Source of the DNA: G963704535 sp963704535
Lineage (GTDB): Bacteria; Chloroflexota; Chloroflexia; Chloroflexales; Roseiflexaceae
Assembly (NCBI GenBank): GCA_963704535.1
Contig: OY969916.1
Coordinates: 6,138,001 to 6,202,000, forward strand
Direction of reading: 5' to 3'
Length of the DNA stretch: 64,000 bases
Shown here: piece by piece, positions 48,005 to 55,754 of the stretch
Numbering within the stretch: position 1 is the stretch's first letter
Layout of the letters: each line of letters begins with the position of its first letter
Notes under the pieces: model-generated
What the model saw: the letters and a program-made list of their open reading frames with translations, nothing else
Database searches by the model: none
Told to the model about the DNA's origin: nothing
Position numbers and translations under genes: made by a program

Positions 48005-49381
48005 TTATTTATACTTTATAGTATCGGGATGCCGCATGTAACCGACGAAATTGGGAAGTCGGGACTTCACAAATTCGTAAAACGCTACGTTTCTTTGTTT
48101 AGGATCCTTAAGATCCTTGTCGTTAATGTACTTTATTGCGGCATGTAAGACAGCAATCGTTTGCTTGTCGGTGGCGAATTTGGTTGCAGCTCCCCGAGAT
48201 GGGTGCAAACCCGCTAAGTCCCCATTGATCTGTTTGAAGATCTCGAACAGTTGTGAGTTTTCCGATGGATTGCCCATTGCAAGATCATGGGCAGTTTCCG
48301 GATCTTTGACTAACGTGGCCCATGCTGGAGCGGTGTCTACTGTGACGCCCTTTAGCTTTTCTGCAAGCCACCTGTAGTAGTATTTCGAAACAACCTGCGA
48401 CTTCTTATAAAACTTGGGGTATGTTTTCTCGGGGTGGGCTGTTTGGAATTCATGTGTTGCCTGGTTATCATCGATATTGAACTGAACGGTCGTTAAATTC
48501 TCGTGTTTCTTCTGTTCAGGTCCACCACTGTGGGTCGTCCGTATTCTGCCTTGTTGGCCAAAATATACGCTTCCAATTTTTCCATCTGACGACATGCTGC
48601 ATATAACGGTTATTTTAGACTCACTTCGGTATGCTTCCTTCGCCCATTCGGGAACTCCGTAGTCATCTTTCCAAGCTGGCGTCTCATTCTCTTCGTATTT
48701 AGGTAGCCATCGACTAGAACTCGTGTCTACTTCGCGTTGTATAAGTACTCCCTGAGTGGGATGATCCAGTTGGCTGTGTGCATTACTTAAATCTATTTTC
48801 TCCGGCAGCCTTTGAAGCCCGTTTCTATGTTGATGCGATCGTTGCAGTGCCTGTACCCCCATGACACTGGCTTCATGTTCTAAACCTTGATCATCATTGA
48901 TATTTACACCTTTTAGCTGCGCTGTGGCCTTTACCCGGCCCTGTTTTTGTTGGACGACGTGCCACGCCTCGTGCGGCAGGTGGCGCTCCTGCCCCGGCGC
49001 CACATGGATCTCACTGCCTTGGGTGTAGGCCAGCGCGTGCAATTGGGCCGGTTTGGGTGAGTTGTACTGGACGCGCACATCGTCCAGCGACAGACCGGAG
49101 CGGTGCTCAATGCCGGCTTTTAGATCGTCGGGCAGGCCGGTGCGGTTCTCCCGCCGGGCCTGGACTTCATCGCCCGCACTGGAGGTGCCTGCACGCATCT
49201 GGACGGCCCCGATCAGCGGCGCTGCCTGTCGCTGCTGGGCGAACATAGGCTCGCCTGATGCGCGGTCGAGCACATCTATCCCGTAGGCCGGCGGCGCGAG
49301 CGCGACCGCAGCAGGGCCGGCGGGCTGAGCGAGCGGCTTGGCGTACTGCGCTGTCTTGTGGGCAGGTGATGCGTGCTTCAT
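48005..49381 (-). CDS. eCIS cargo candidate 2: DUF4157 protein with unknown C-terminal domain
   Basis: A ~458-residue protein. The shared N-terminal motif is ALAPPAYGIDVLDRA with a later GAVQMRA. The DUF4157 domain is nearly identical in layout to that of cargo 1: TGLPDDLKAGIEHRSGLSLD, VRVQYNSPKPAQLHALAYTQ, PHEAWHVVQQKQGRV and LEHEASVMG. After LIQREVD the ~260-residue C-terminal region (KYEENETPAWKDDYGVPEW to the end) matches nothing I recognise. It is Lys/Asp/Tyr-rich, and its DNA (48005-48800) is much AT-richer than the flanks, a sign of recent acquisition. ATG 49381 lies 34 bases after the stop of cargo 3. Confidence 0.78.
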   Translation of the reverse strand: MKHASPAHKTAQYAKPLAQPAGPAAVALAPPAYGIDVLDRASGEPMFAQQRQAAPLIGAVQMRAGTSSAGDEVQARRENRTGLPDDLKAGIEHRSGLSLDDVRVQYNSPKPAQLHALAYTQGSEIHVAPGQERHLPHEAWHVVQQKQGRVKATAQLKGVNINDDQGLEHEASVMGVQALQRSHQHRNGLQRLPEKIDLSNAHSQLDHPTQGVLIQREVDTSSSRWLPKYEENETPAWKDDYGVPEWAKEAYRSESKITVICSMSSDGKIGSVYFGQQGRIRTTHSGGPEQKKHENLTTVQFNIDDNQATHEFQTAHPEKTYPKFYKKSQVVSKYYYRWLAEKLKGVTVDTAPAWATLVKDPETAHDLAMGNPSENSQLFEIFKQINGDLAGLHPSRGAATKFATDKQTIAVLHAAIKYINDKDLKDPKQRNVAFYEFVKSRLPNFVGYMRHPDTIKYK

Positions 49382-49415
49382 GCTGTATGCCCTACCTCTG
49401 AGATCTTGCTTTACA

Positions 49416-50132
49416 TCAGTCAGATTCGTCCATCTCGGAAGAATCATCTTCAGGTAAATTGGCACCATAGTACTTCCAGAGAGCGTCTCCACCAGCCCCT
49501 TCAATATACTTGATAAAGTAGTCTACACTAATGGTAAGTTTGGGGTTAGCAACCGCTTCAAAATTTTTGAGGTCATCCTCACAGGCTCCACAGGGCTGGC
49601 GCTCACTCACAATGTTCAAAGTAGCTTTCTTCCCTCTCTTCGCACCAAACACACCAAACACGAACATCTCGCCATGCCCGTTCTTGGCGCTCCTGGCATA
49701 ATTCGTGGCATCATTGTAGTCCACTGCTACGTTATGGTTCATCTTTGATTTTGCCGTGATTCCCATCGCCTGGCGCGCGGCCCATGCTTTTTCTACATCA
49801 CTGACGTGAGTCGATTTTTGTTCGCTATATAACTGGATGACATCGGCGCCTGTTTGTTCTGGAATCGGGCGGGTATTCAGCGCTTGCCGTACCATAGACG
49901 GCCCGGTCGGATCAGCTTTCATCTGGAGCGTCCCCGTCATAAGTGCCATCCGGGCTTCTGGACCAAGTCCGGCTGCGGCTTGCAATAATCCGCAGTCGAG
50001 ACACTCAACTCCATACGCAGGCGGCGCGATAGCGATACCATCTGGGCCGGCAGACGCATAGTGATTCCCGCCATCTGCGTTGATGTGCTGAGGTTTATTC
50101 TCCAGTGAGGCATGAGACGCTTTGATGCCCAT
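49416..50132 (-). CDS. eCIS cargo candidate 3: deaminase-like toxin without DUF4157
   Basis: A 238-residue protein. The N-terminus repeats the cargo motif (AIAPPAYGVECLDCG, then GTLQMKA) but the DUF4157 domain is absent. A short linker with DVIQLYSEQ leads to a C-terminal domain with NYARSAKNGHGEMFVFGVFG and SERQPCGACEDDLKNFE. HxE and PCxxC are the zinc-binding and catalytic motifs of the cytidine-deaminase-like fold used by bacterial polymorphic toxins. Target (nucleic acid, nucleotide or other) is unknown. No immunity gene is seen beside it, as expected for toxins aimed at other organisms. ATG 50132 has GGGAGA upstream. It is 37 bases after the ATPase stop. Confidence 0.75.
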   Translation of the reverse strand: MGIKASHASLENKPQHINADGGNHYASAGPDGIAIAPPAYGVECLDCGLLQAAAGLGPEARMALMTGTLQMKADPTGPSMVRQALNTRPIPEQTGADVIQLYSEQKSTHVSDVEKAWAARQAMGITAKSKMNHNVAVDYNDATNYARSAKNGHGEMFVFGVFGAKRGKKATLNIVSERQPCGACEDDLKNFEAVANPKLTISVDYFIKYIEGAGGDALWKYYGANLPEDDSSEMDESD

Positions 50133-50169
50133 TATATTCTCCCTGAGTGATATGCCTTCTTCGCAGGGA

Positions 50170-51513
50170 TTATCCGCCCTTGCCCTCTTTGGCGTACTCG
50201 CGCCGAATGCCTTGCATTATAGCATCGCGGGTGATCAGTGTGCCGCCGCCCTTGAGCGCCTCCAGCGAGGCATAGCGGATCACATTCATGATCGCCCCGC
50301 CCGACATGCTATGCTCCTGGGCGATCTTCTCCAGGTCGAGCGCCGGTTCGAGCCGGCCCTGCGGCGAGAAGCCCTGCCGCCACAGGCGCAGGCGCTCCTC
50401 GGGGCTGGGCATGGGGAAATAGATGATCGACTCGAAGCGCCGCGCAAACGCTTCGTCCAGGTTCTCGCGCCGGTTGGAGGCCAGGATGGCGATGCCGTCG
50501 AAGGTCTCGATGCGCTGGAGCAGGAACGAGACCTCCTGGTTGGCGTAGCGGTCGTGGGCGTCCTTGGTCTCGCTGCGCTTGCCGAACAGCGCGTCGGCCT
50601 CGTCGAAGAACAGGATCCAGCCCTTGTGCTGGGCCTGGTCGAAAACCCGCCCCAGATTTTTCTCGGTCTCGCCGATGTACTTGGAGACCACCAGCGCCAG
50701 ATCGACCTTGTAGACATCGCGACCGGTCGATTTGCCCAGCAGGCAGGCGGTCATAGTCTTGCCGGTGCCGGGCGGGCCATAGAACAGGCTGCGGTAGCCG
50801 GGGCGCAGCTTGGGCGCCATGCCCCACTCGTTCATCAACGTCTCGCCGTGACGCAGCCAGGTGTCGATCTCCTCGATCTGCCGGCGCGTGCCGGGGTGCA
50901 GCACCAGGTCATTCCAGGCAAGCTGGGTTTCGATGTAGCGGGCCGGGAAGGCGGCCCCGAAGTCGGGACGGCGCGGCTGCCCGGTGGTGAAGTAGCTCAC
51001 ATACTCATCCGAGAGCCGCAGCGCGGCTTTCATGGGCGGCTCGTCGCCGGCCGGCACGAGGCGCAGGATGTTGTGCCGGGCGAAAAAGTGCTCGCCGTCG
51101 AAGATCGCCTGCACCGCGAAGCGCTGCCCCAGATCGTTGCCGGCCAGAAGGAAGGCCAGCGTCTCGCCGGTGGGCAAGAAATCGCCGGTGCTACTGAGGA
51201 GGCCGCCGAACTCGGTGAACTTGCGGTCGAACAGCTTGTTTTTGGTGAAGAAAATGTCCAGCAGTTGCGGCCGGATGTGCGGCACCAGACCCAGCACGAG
51301 CGCGATGCGCTCGGTGAAGGCGAGCTGGTAGTGCAGTAAAAAGCGGGCGTAGGGCGACTCGGATGCGCCCAGGTCGGGCGGCACGACATCGAACACGCTC
51401 TGGTAAGTGCTCTCATGGCCGAAGTAGAGCTTGAAGCGCGTGTCCAGCACCTGCGCCAACCATGCCAGCTCCTGCTCCAGGTCGCGGGCGTTCTGCTCAA
51501 GCGCGGTTGTCAT
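50170..51513 (-). CDS. eCIS AAA+ ATPase (Afp15/PVC15-like)
   Basis: A ~447-residue ATPase. The N-terminal ~200 residues are helical (RDLEQELAWLAQVLDTRFKL), typical of eCIS-associated AAA proteins. The AAA domain has Walker A YGPPGTGKTMTACLLG, Walker B ILFFDEADALFGKRSETKD, sensor ILASNRRENLDEAFARRF and the arginine finger region. Known eCIS loci carry such an ATPase after the tape-measure gene, with a role in assembly. ATG 51513 overlaps the stop of the tape-measure gene (ATGA at 51510-51513), so translation is coupled. The long upstream open frame to 51972 is a shadow of the neighbouring gene. Confidence 0.88.
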   Translation of the reverse strand: MTTALEQNARDLEQELAWLAQVLDTRFKLYFGHESTYQSVFDVVPPDLGASESPYARFLLHYQLAFTERIALVLGLVPHIRPQLLDIFFTKNKLFDRKFTEFGGLLSSTGDFLPTGETLAFLLAGNDLGQRFAVQAIFDGEHFFARHNILRLVPAGDEPPMKAALRLSDEYVSYFTTGQPRRPDFGAAFPARYIETQLAWNDLVLHPGTRRQIEEIDTWLRHGETLMNEWGMAPKLRPGYRSLFYGPPGTGKTMTACLLGKSTGRDVYKVDLALVVSKYIGETEKNLGRVFDQAQHKGWILFFDEADALFGKRSETKDAHDRYANQEVSFLLQRIETFDGIAILASNRRENLDEAFARRFESIIYFPMPSPEERLRLWRQGFSPQGRLEPALDLEKIAQEHSMSGGAIMNVIRYASLEALKGGGTLITRDAIMQGIRREYAKEGKGG

Positions 51514-53534
51514 AGCCACTCCACTCGCAGCGGCGCTTCCATCCAGGGCAGGCGCACCCACTCCCAGCCCCAAGGGAAGCGCTCCAGCACGATGTCGTAG
51601 GTCTCGCGCTCGACCTGGAGCAGCCACGCGCCATCGCGCGCGCGCAGTAGACCCGACCGCAGCAGAAACGTGCCACGAAAGCCCGGCACCGACATATCGC
51701 GCAGGATCGGCGCCTGCGCGATCATCGCGGTGAGCAGGTCCTCGCACTCCTGGGCCTCGGCCTCCGATAGGGGCGGCCCGAAATCGAACACTTCGGCCAG
51801 TTCCATTCCGCACAGCAGCTTGTTGAGCGGCAGCAGGTACTCGGGAAACGCCGCTTCGGCGGTCGCGATATGCTGGAGCAGGCCGACCGCGCGCTGCCGG
51901 GCCGCGAGGTCGCGGAACCGGCGGTCGTCGAGCAGGTCGAGGCGCGCGAAGAAGTGGCCCAGAAACGGCCACAGGATGACCAGCCCGGCATTGCCGACGT
52001 ACAGCTCATCGGCGGCGCTGAAGCTGAGGTCAAGCGCGGCGTCGGCCGGCGCAGTACCAGCTGGCTCAGGCGCGCGGCGGGGCAACCGTGCCGGTTCGGA
52101 GCGGCTATCGTCACGTCTGCGCGCCGGCATTTTTTGACGATCTGGCGCGGAATCCCGACGCAGGGAGGGGCGAGGACGACGAAGACCACTAGGACTCGCC
52201 GGTAGTGGCCGTTCGCGGTGCGTGGACCCTGGCGCGCCCGGCTTCCGCGCGGCCAACGCCTGTAGCTCGGCAAGCAGGCCGGCGTGCAACTCCGGCGAGA
52301 GGAGCGGATCGGACAGTGCGAGCTGGAGCAGAGCGTTCAGATGGCCGGCTGCCTCCGCAGGCAGCGCGCCGGACAGTGCGAGCTGGAGCAGATCGGTCAG
52401 ACGGCCGACCGTCTCCGCAGGCAGCGCGCCGGACAATGCGAGCTGGAGCAGATCGGTCAGATGGCCGGCCACCTCCGCAGGCAGCGCGCCACCTTCCAGC
52501 GCGTCAAGCACCTGTCCCTGGAGCGGGTGAGGCAGCCTGCGCGCGAGCGCCCGCAGCGCCGCCAGCCGGCCGGGCGGCAGCTCTTCGCGCGCCTGCTCGT
52601 GGCTCAGGACTTCGACCGCCCGCAGCGCCGCCAGCCGGCCGGGCGGCAGATCTTCGCGCGCCTGCTCGCGGCTCAAGACTTCGACCGCCCGCCATAGCGC
52701 GTGGTAGCCGCGCGCCCGGCCACCCCGCAGGGCCTGCCGAATACCGGCCAGTAGCACGGGGTAGGGGATGCTTAGATCGGCCGCAACCCGCATCAGCACC
52801 GCCCGGTACAGGTGCTCCGGCGGGACCGGCTGCATATCCTCCAGGCTGATCAGTTGGAGCAGGGCCAGCCAGGTGCTCTGCTTGATCTGGGCGCGTGTTC
52901 GCCCGCCGGCGGCGCCGTTTTTTTGCAAAGCTACAGCTAGCACCTGGGGGAGGCGACCAAGCGCGTGTGGGAGCGACGGCGCCAGCGCCCTGGCTACGCG
53001 CGCCAGCAGATCGTCGCTGTAGTGGTGGACTAGGCGATGCAGTGGGTGCTGCTCACGCGCCAGATCGCGCATCAGGCGGCGCAATGGCCCCGGTGCGGCG
53101 ACCAGTAACTCCCCCAGGCAGTCATCCAGAAGCTGCGGCTGGGCCGCGTCGGCCCACCAGGGCAGGCAGCCAGTGCGGGCAAACAACGCCAGCAACTCCA
53201 GCCGCGCGCCGGCCCGCAGCCCTGGCCCATGTTGTGCAGCCGCTCGCTCGTGTACACCGATCTGCTCTGCCAGCGCGGCGGGCAGCAACTCGCCGAGCCG
53301 AGCGATCAGATCGGCCTCCAGGCGGCGCGGATCGACGCGGCCCAGGTCAAGCTCCAGCCGCTCGATCCGATGCACGCGGTCGGGCGCGCTCAACTGGGTG
53401 CAGCAGCGGTCGAGCAGCGGGATGATCCGGTGGCGGAAGATCCGGCTCAGTTCGGCCTGAAGCGCCTGGGCTTCAGCCGGGTCGCCGGCCTTCAGCTCGA
53501 TGATCTGGCGCTTAATGATGTGCTTCAATATCAT
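51510..53534 (-). CDS. eCIS tape-measure protein (CIS_TMP family)
   Basis: A ~674-residue protein of the contractile injection system tape-measure family. The start MILKHIIKRQIIELKAGDPA and RIERLELDLGRVDPRRLEAD are characteristic. The C-terminal domain DELYVGNAGLVILWPFLGHF, RAVGLLQHIATAEAAFPEYL and LPLNKLLCGMELAEVF is the most conserved part. The middle contains two sets of tandem repeats (23 and 20 residues), then a basic Pro/Arg-rich linker. Tape-measure proteins set the length of the tube, so repeat number could change particle length. ATG 53534 is preferred over ATG 53546 by family alignment. Neither has a good ribosome site. Confidence 0.82.
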   Translation of the reverse strand: MILKHIIKRQIIELKAGDPAEAQALQAELSRIFRHRIIPLLDRCCTQLSAPDRVHRIERLELDLGRVDPRRLEADLIARLGELLPAALAEQIGVHERAAAQHGPGLRAGARLELLALFARTGCLPWWADAAQPQLLDDCLGELLVAAPGPLRRLMRDLAREQHPLHRLVHHYSDDLLARVARALAPSLPHALGRLPQVLAVALQKNGAAGGRTRAQIKQSTWLALLQLISLEDMQPVPPEHLYRAVLMRVAADLSIPYPVLLAGIRQALRGGRARGYHALWRAVEVLSREQAREDLPPGRLAALRAVEVLSHEQAREELPPGRLAALRALARRLPHPLQGQVLDALEGGALPAEVAGHLTDLLQLALSGALPAETVGRLTDLLQLALSGALPAEAAGHLNALLQLALSDPLLSPELHAGLLAELQALAARKPGAPGSTHRERPLPASPSGLRRPRPSLRRDSAPDRQKMPARRRDDSRSEPARLPRRAPEPAGTAPADAALDLSFSAADELYVGNAGLVILWPFLGHFFARLDLLDDRRFRDLAARQRAVGLLQHIATAEAAFPEYLLPLNKLLCGMELAEVFDFGPPLSEAEAQECEDLLTAMIAQAPILRDMSVPGFRGTFLLRSGLLRARDGAWLLQVERETYDIVLERFPWGWEWVRLPWMEAPLRVEWL
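52311..52490. repeat. Three 60-bp tandem repeats in the tape-measure gene
   Basis: Period 60 bp, three copies, coding for ALSGALPAEVAGHLTDLLQL-like 20-residue units. Differences are few, so duplication is recent. Confidence 0.85.
52551..52688. repeat. Two 69-bp tandem repeats in the tape-measure gene
   Basis: Period 69 bp (copies begin at 52551 and 52620), coding for the 23-residue unit with AVEVLSREQAREDLPPGRLA. Only a few bases differ. Confidence 0.85.
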
Positions 53535-53558
53535 CCCATCGCGCATGATCTGGGGTAG

Positions 53559-53772
53559 AAAGGGATTTCTTGAGGGGCAGCCCCCTCAAACTCCCCCGCT
53601 TCAAACAGTTACGGAAAGAGATTTCTTGAGGGGTGGCCCCTCAAACTCCCCCGCTTCAAACAGTTACGGAAAGGGATTTCTTGAGGGGCGGCCTCCTCAA
53701 ACTCCCCCGCTTCAAACAGTTGTGGAAAGGAATTTCTTGAGGGGCGGCCCCCTCAAACTCCCCCTTTTCAAG
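53559..53772. repeat. Four tandem copies of the hairpin repeat inside the eCIS operon
   Basis: Units of 55-56 bp begin at 53559, 53615, 53670 and 53726. Each has ATTTCTTGAGGGG, a facing CCCCTCAA and CTCCCCCGCTTCAAACAG. They lie between the beta-sandwich gene and the tape-measure gene, with the fourth touching the upstream gene's stop. They would form up to four hairpins in the operon mRNA. Confidence 0.85.
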
Positions 53773-55612
53773 CCGGCCGGACCTGGACCGTGAGTTCCAG
53801 CCGCCGCTCCACGCTGAGTGTGTCGCCGGGCTGGGAGATCAGCAGCACAAAGGTCGTGTTCTGCTTGACGGGGCTGGTGTCCAGCAGCCGGTCGCGGCCG
53901 GTGCCCTTGACCGGGTCGGCCAGCGGGCTGCCGTTCAGCAAGAGCTGGTACCACTCCTTGGCGCGGCTGGCCTTGATGCGCACGCGCGCCTGCGCGCCGT
54001 AATCGACGGTCAATTCCTCCAGGGCCACCTCGGGGGCAGACGGGATCTGGACCGCCAAACTCAGCGGCACGGCGACGCGAGTCTGGGCCTTGACCGCGTG
54101 GATAGACAGGTTGGTATCGACCGGCGGTGGGCCGCTCTCCAGCAGCGGCGCAGCGGGCGGGAGCGCCGCCGGGCTGGCACCGCCGGTAGACTGGGGGCGC
54201 GCGACTACCAGGTCAACGCCCACCACGAGCTGCCCCAGCCCTTTGTTGAACTGTGCATCGCGATCATCGCGCTGGTGGAAGTAGGCCGGCAGCGCCAGGT
54301 TGCCGGTCTCAGCACTGGTGCGAAAGAAGTAGAAGACCCCCGGTTGGCCGTCGAAGACCTCGATCGTGCCGCCCTGATCGGCGGCTCCGAGCAGCACCTT
54401 TAGCCGCAGCGGCGAGGCTGGGTCGGGCTGCACCAAGGCCAGCGCCGCCTGCTCCAGTTGGACCGTCGAGACCACCGTCTGGTCCAGCAGGGAGTCGGGG
54501 GCGACCCGGTGGATTTTCTCGGCCCGCACGATGATCAGGCTGTCGCCGGCCAGCACGTCGGTCGTCAGTTGCAGATCCGCGCCGGTGCCGGCTTGCGCGC
54601 TGCCCCAGGCGGTGTAGCCCTCGGGGGCCGCCCAAATTCCGCCGGCCGGTCGGCGTACCCGCACATCCGGCGCGCCGGACACACCGACCGAGATCAGCTC
54701 GGCGTCGGGGGCGGGCTGGCGCACAAACTCACGGTCGCGAACCGGACGAACATACAACTGGTACGTGGTGCTCATCTGGGTGTTGGCGATTTTGACCGTG
54801 GCCGGCTGCTTGAAGCCGACAATCGGCGCGGGGACCAGCGCCACCGGCAGCGCCATGTTGGCGCGCACCCTGAGCGGCAGCACACAATCCAGCAGCGCGG
54901 TCTGGGAGGGGCGCCGCTCGCTGGGATCGAACGTTTTGGTGGCCCGGATGCGGATATCGACATCCTCGAAGATCGGCTTGGTACGCAGCACGATCGTGTG
55001 CAGGTTCCCGCGCACGTCGGGGGCCGATAGCGTAACCTCGGCTGGGGTCTGGCTGCCGCCCGCACCCCCCAACGCGATCAGGCGGTAGTCGACACCCTCC
55101 TGGCTACGCTCGATCTCCACCTCAACCTGCGCCCCATATGGGATGATCCGCGCGGCGGTGTCGGCTTGGCTGGCTGGGTCCAGGTACTCCGCGCCCAGGA
55201 TGCGCGCGCTCAGGGCCGTATCGAGGCCGACCTTGACCGTGGCCGTCTGGTGCAGGTAGACCGCCCGGCCGGACGGCGGCTTGCGGGCGTAGATCTCGAA
55301 GGTGACATCATCCTGGATTTTGTAGGTTTCCAACAGGATCGTCCCGCCGTTACCCTGGGCCTCGATCGGCGTGCCCGCACCCTTGGCCCCCTGTGCAGTA
55401 CGGGTAACCGGCTCGCCCTTGTAGCGCAGTTGGTACAGCACATCAGACTGGCTGGACTCGATCGCGATCTTGGCGGCGGTGTTGAACGCCACTGTCAGCC
55501 GCTCGTCGGGCACGGGCAGATCCGCGAGCGGGTAGGTCTGCCCGATCCCCAACAGATCGATCAGCCGGTCACGAGCATTGCGAACTTGAATATCGGTCAC
55601 GGCGATTACCAC
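53768..55612 (-). CDS. eCIS-cluster protein of repeated beta-sandwich units
   Basis: A ~614-residue protein not recognised as a named family. After a helical start (VRNARDRLIDLLGIGQTYPL) about five diverged repeats of ~100-130 residues follow. Each has a strand such as VLYQLRYKGEPV, VDYRLIALGG, TTYQLYVRPV, VFYFFRTSAE or EWYQLLLNGSPL, and later a VTFEIYARK- or TFVLLISQP-like strand. The pattern suggests Ig-like or similar beta-sandwich modules, which fits an exposed structural or adhesion part of the particle. Start is a GTG near 55612 or 55600 and is uncertain. It lies between the Afp12-like gene and the tape-measure gene, all in one direction. Confidence 0.6.
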   Translation of the reverse strand: MVIAVTDIQVRNARDRLIDLLGIGQTYPLADLPVPDERLTVAFNTAAKIAIESSQSDVLYQLRYKGEPVTRTAQGAKGAGTPIEAQGNGGTILLETYKIQDDVTFEIYARKPPSGRAVYLHQTATVKVGLDTALSARILGAEYLDPASQADTAARIIPYGAQVEVEIERSQEGVDYRLIALGGAGGSQTPAEVTLSAPDVRGNLHTIVLRTKPIFEDVDIRIRATKTFDPSERRPSQTALLDCVLPLRVRANMALPVALVPAPIVGFKQPATVKIANTQMSTTYQLYVRPVRDREFVRQPAPDAELISVGVSGAPDVRVRRPAGGIWAAPEGYTAWGSAQAGTGADLQLTTDVLAGDSLIIVRAEKIHRVAPDSLLDQTVVSTVQLEQAALALVQPDPASPLRLKVLLGAADQGGTIEVFDGQPGVFYFFRTSAETGNLALPAYFHQRDDRDAQFNKGLGQLVVGVDLVVARPQSTGGASPAALPPAAPLLESGPPPVDTNLSIHAVKAQTRVAVPLSLAVQIPSAPEVALEELTVDYGAQARVRIKASRAKEWYQLLLNGSPLADPVKGTGRDRLLDTSPVKQNTTFVLLISQPGDTLSVERRLELTVQVRPA

Positions 55613-55649
55613 TCACGTGAATTTACGATTTGCGACTTACGATTTGTGC

Positions 55650-55735
55650 GGCGCGTGAAACGTGAAACGTGAAACGTGATGCGTGGTGTTCGGTGTCGTC
55701 ATCTTGTCATCTTGTCATCTTGTCAGCGGTCGGTT
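55650..55735. repeat. GTGAAACGTG and CATCTTGT tandem repeats
   Basis: Three GTGAAACGT units followed by GATGCGTGG, and then CATCTTGTCATCTTGTCATC. Same families as at 5,236, 18,232 and 57,858. They fill the spacer between two eCIS genes. Confidence 0.65.
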
Positions 55736-55754
55736 CTCGGTTCTGGTAGGATCG

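Noticed and set aside
50122..51339. Plus-strand open frame (405 residues) opposite the eCIS ATPase
   Set aside because: Antisense shadow; Walker A and B are clear on the minus strand.
53559..53772. Possible CRISPR array from four regularly spaced repeats
   Set aside because: The units are directly tandem without unique spacers, and match the dispersed hairpin family.
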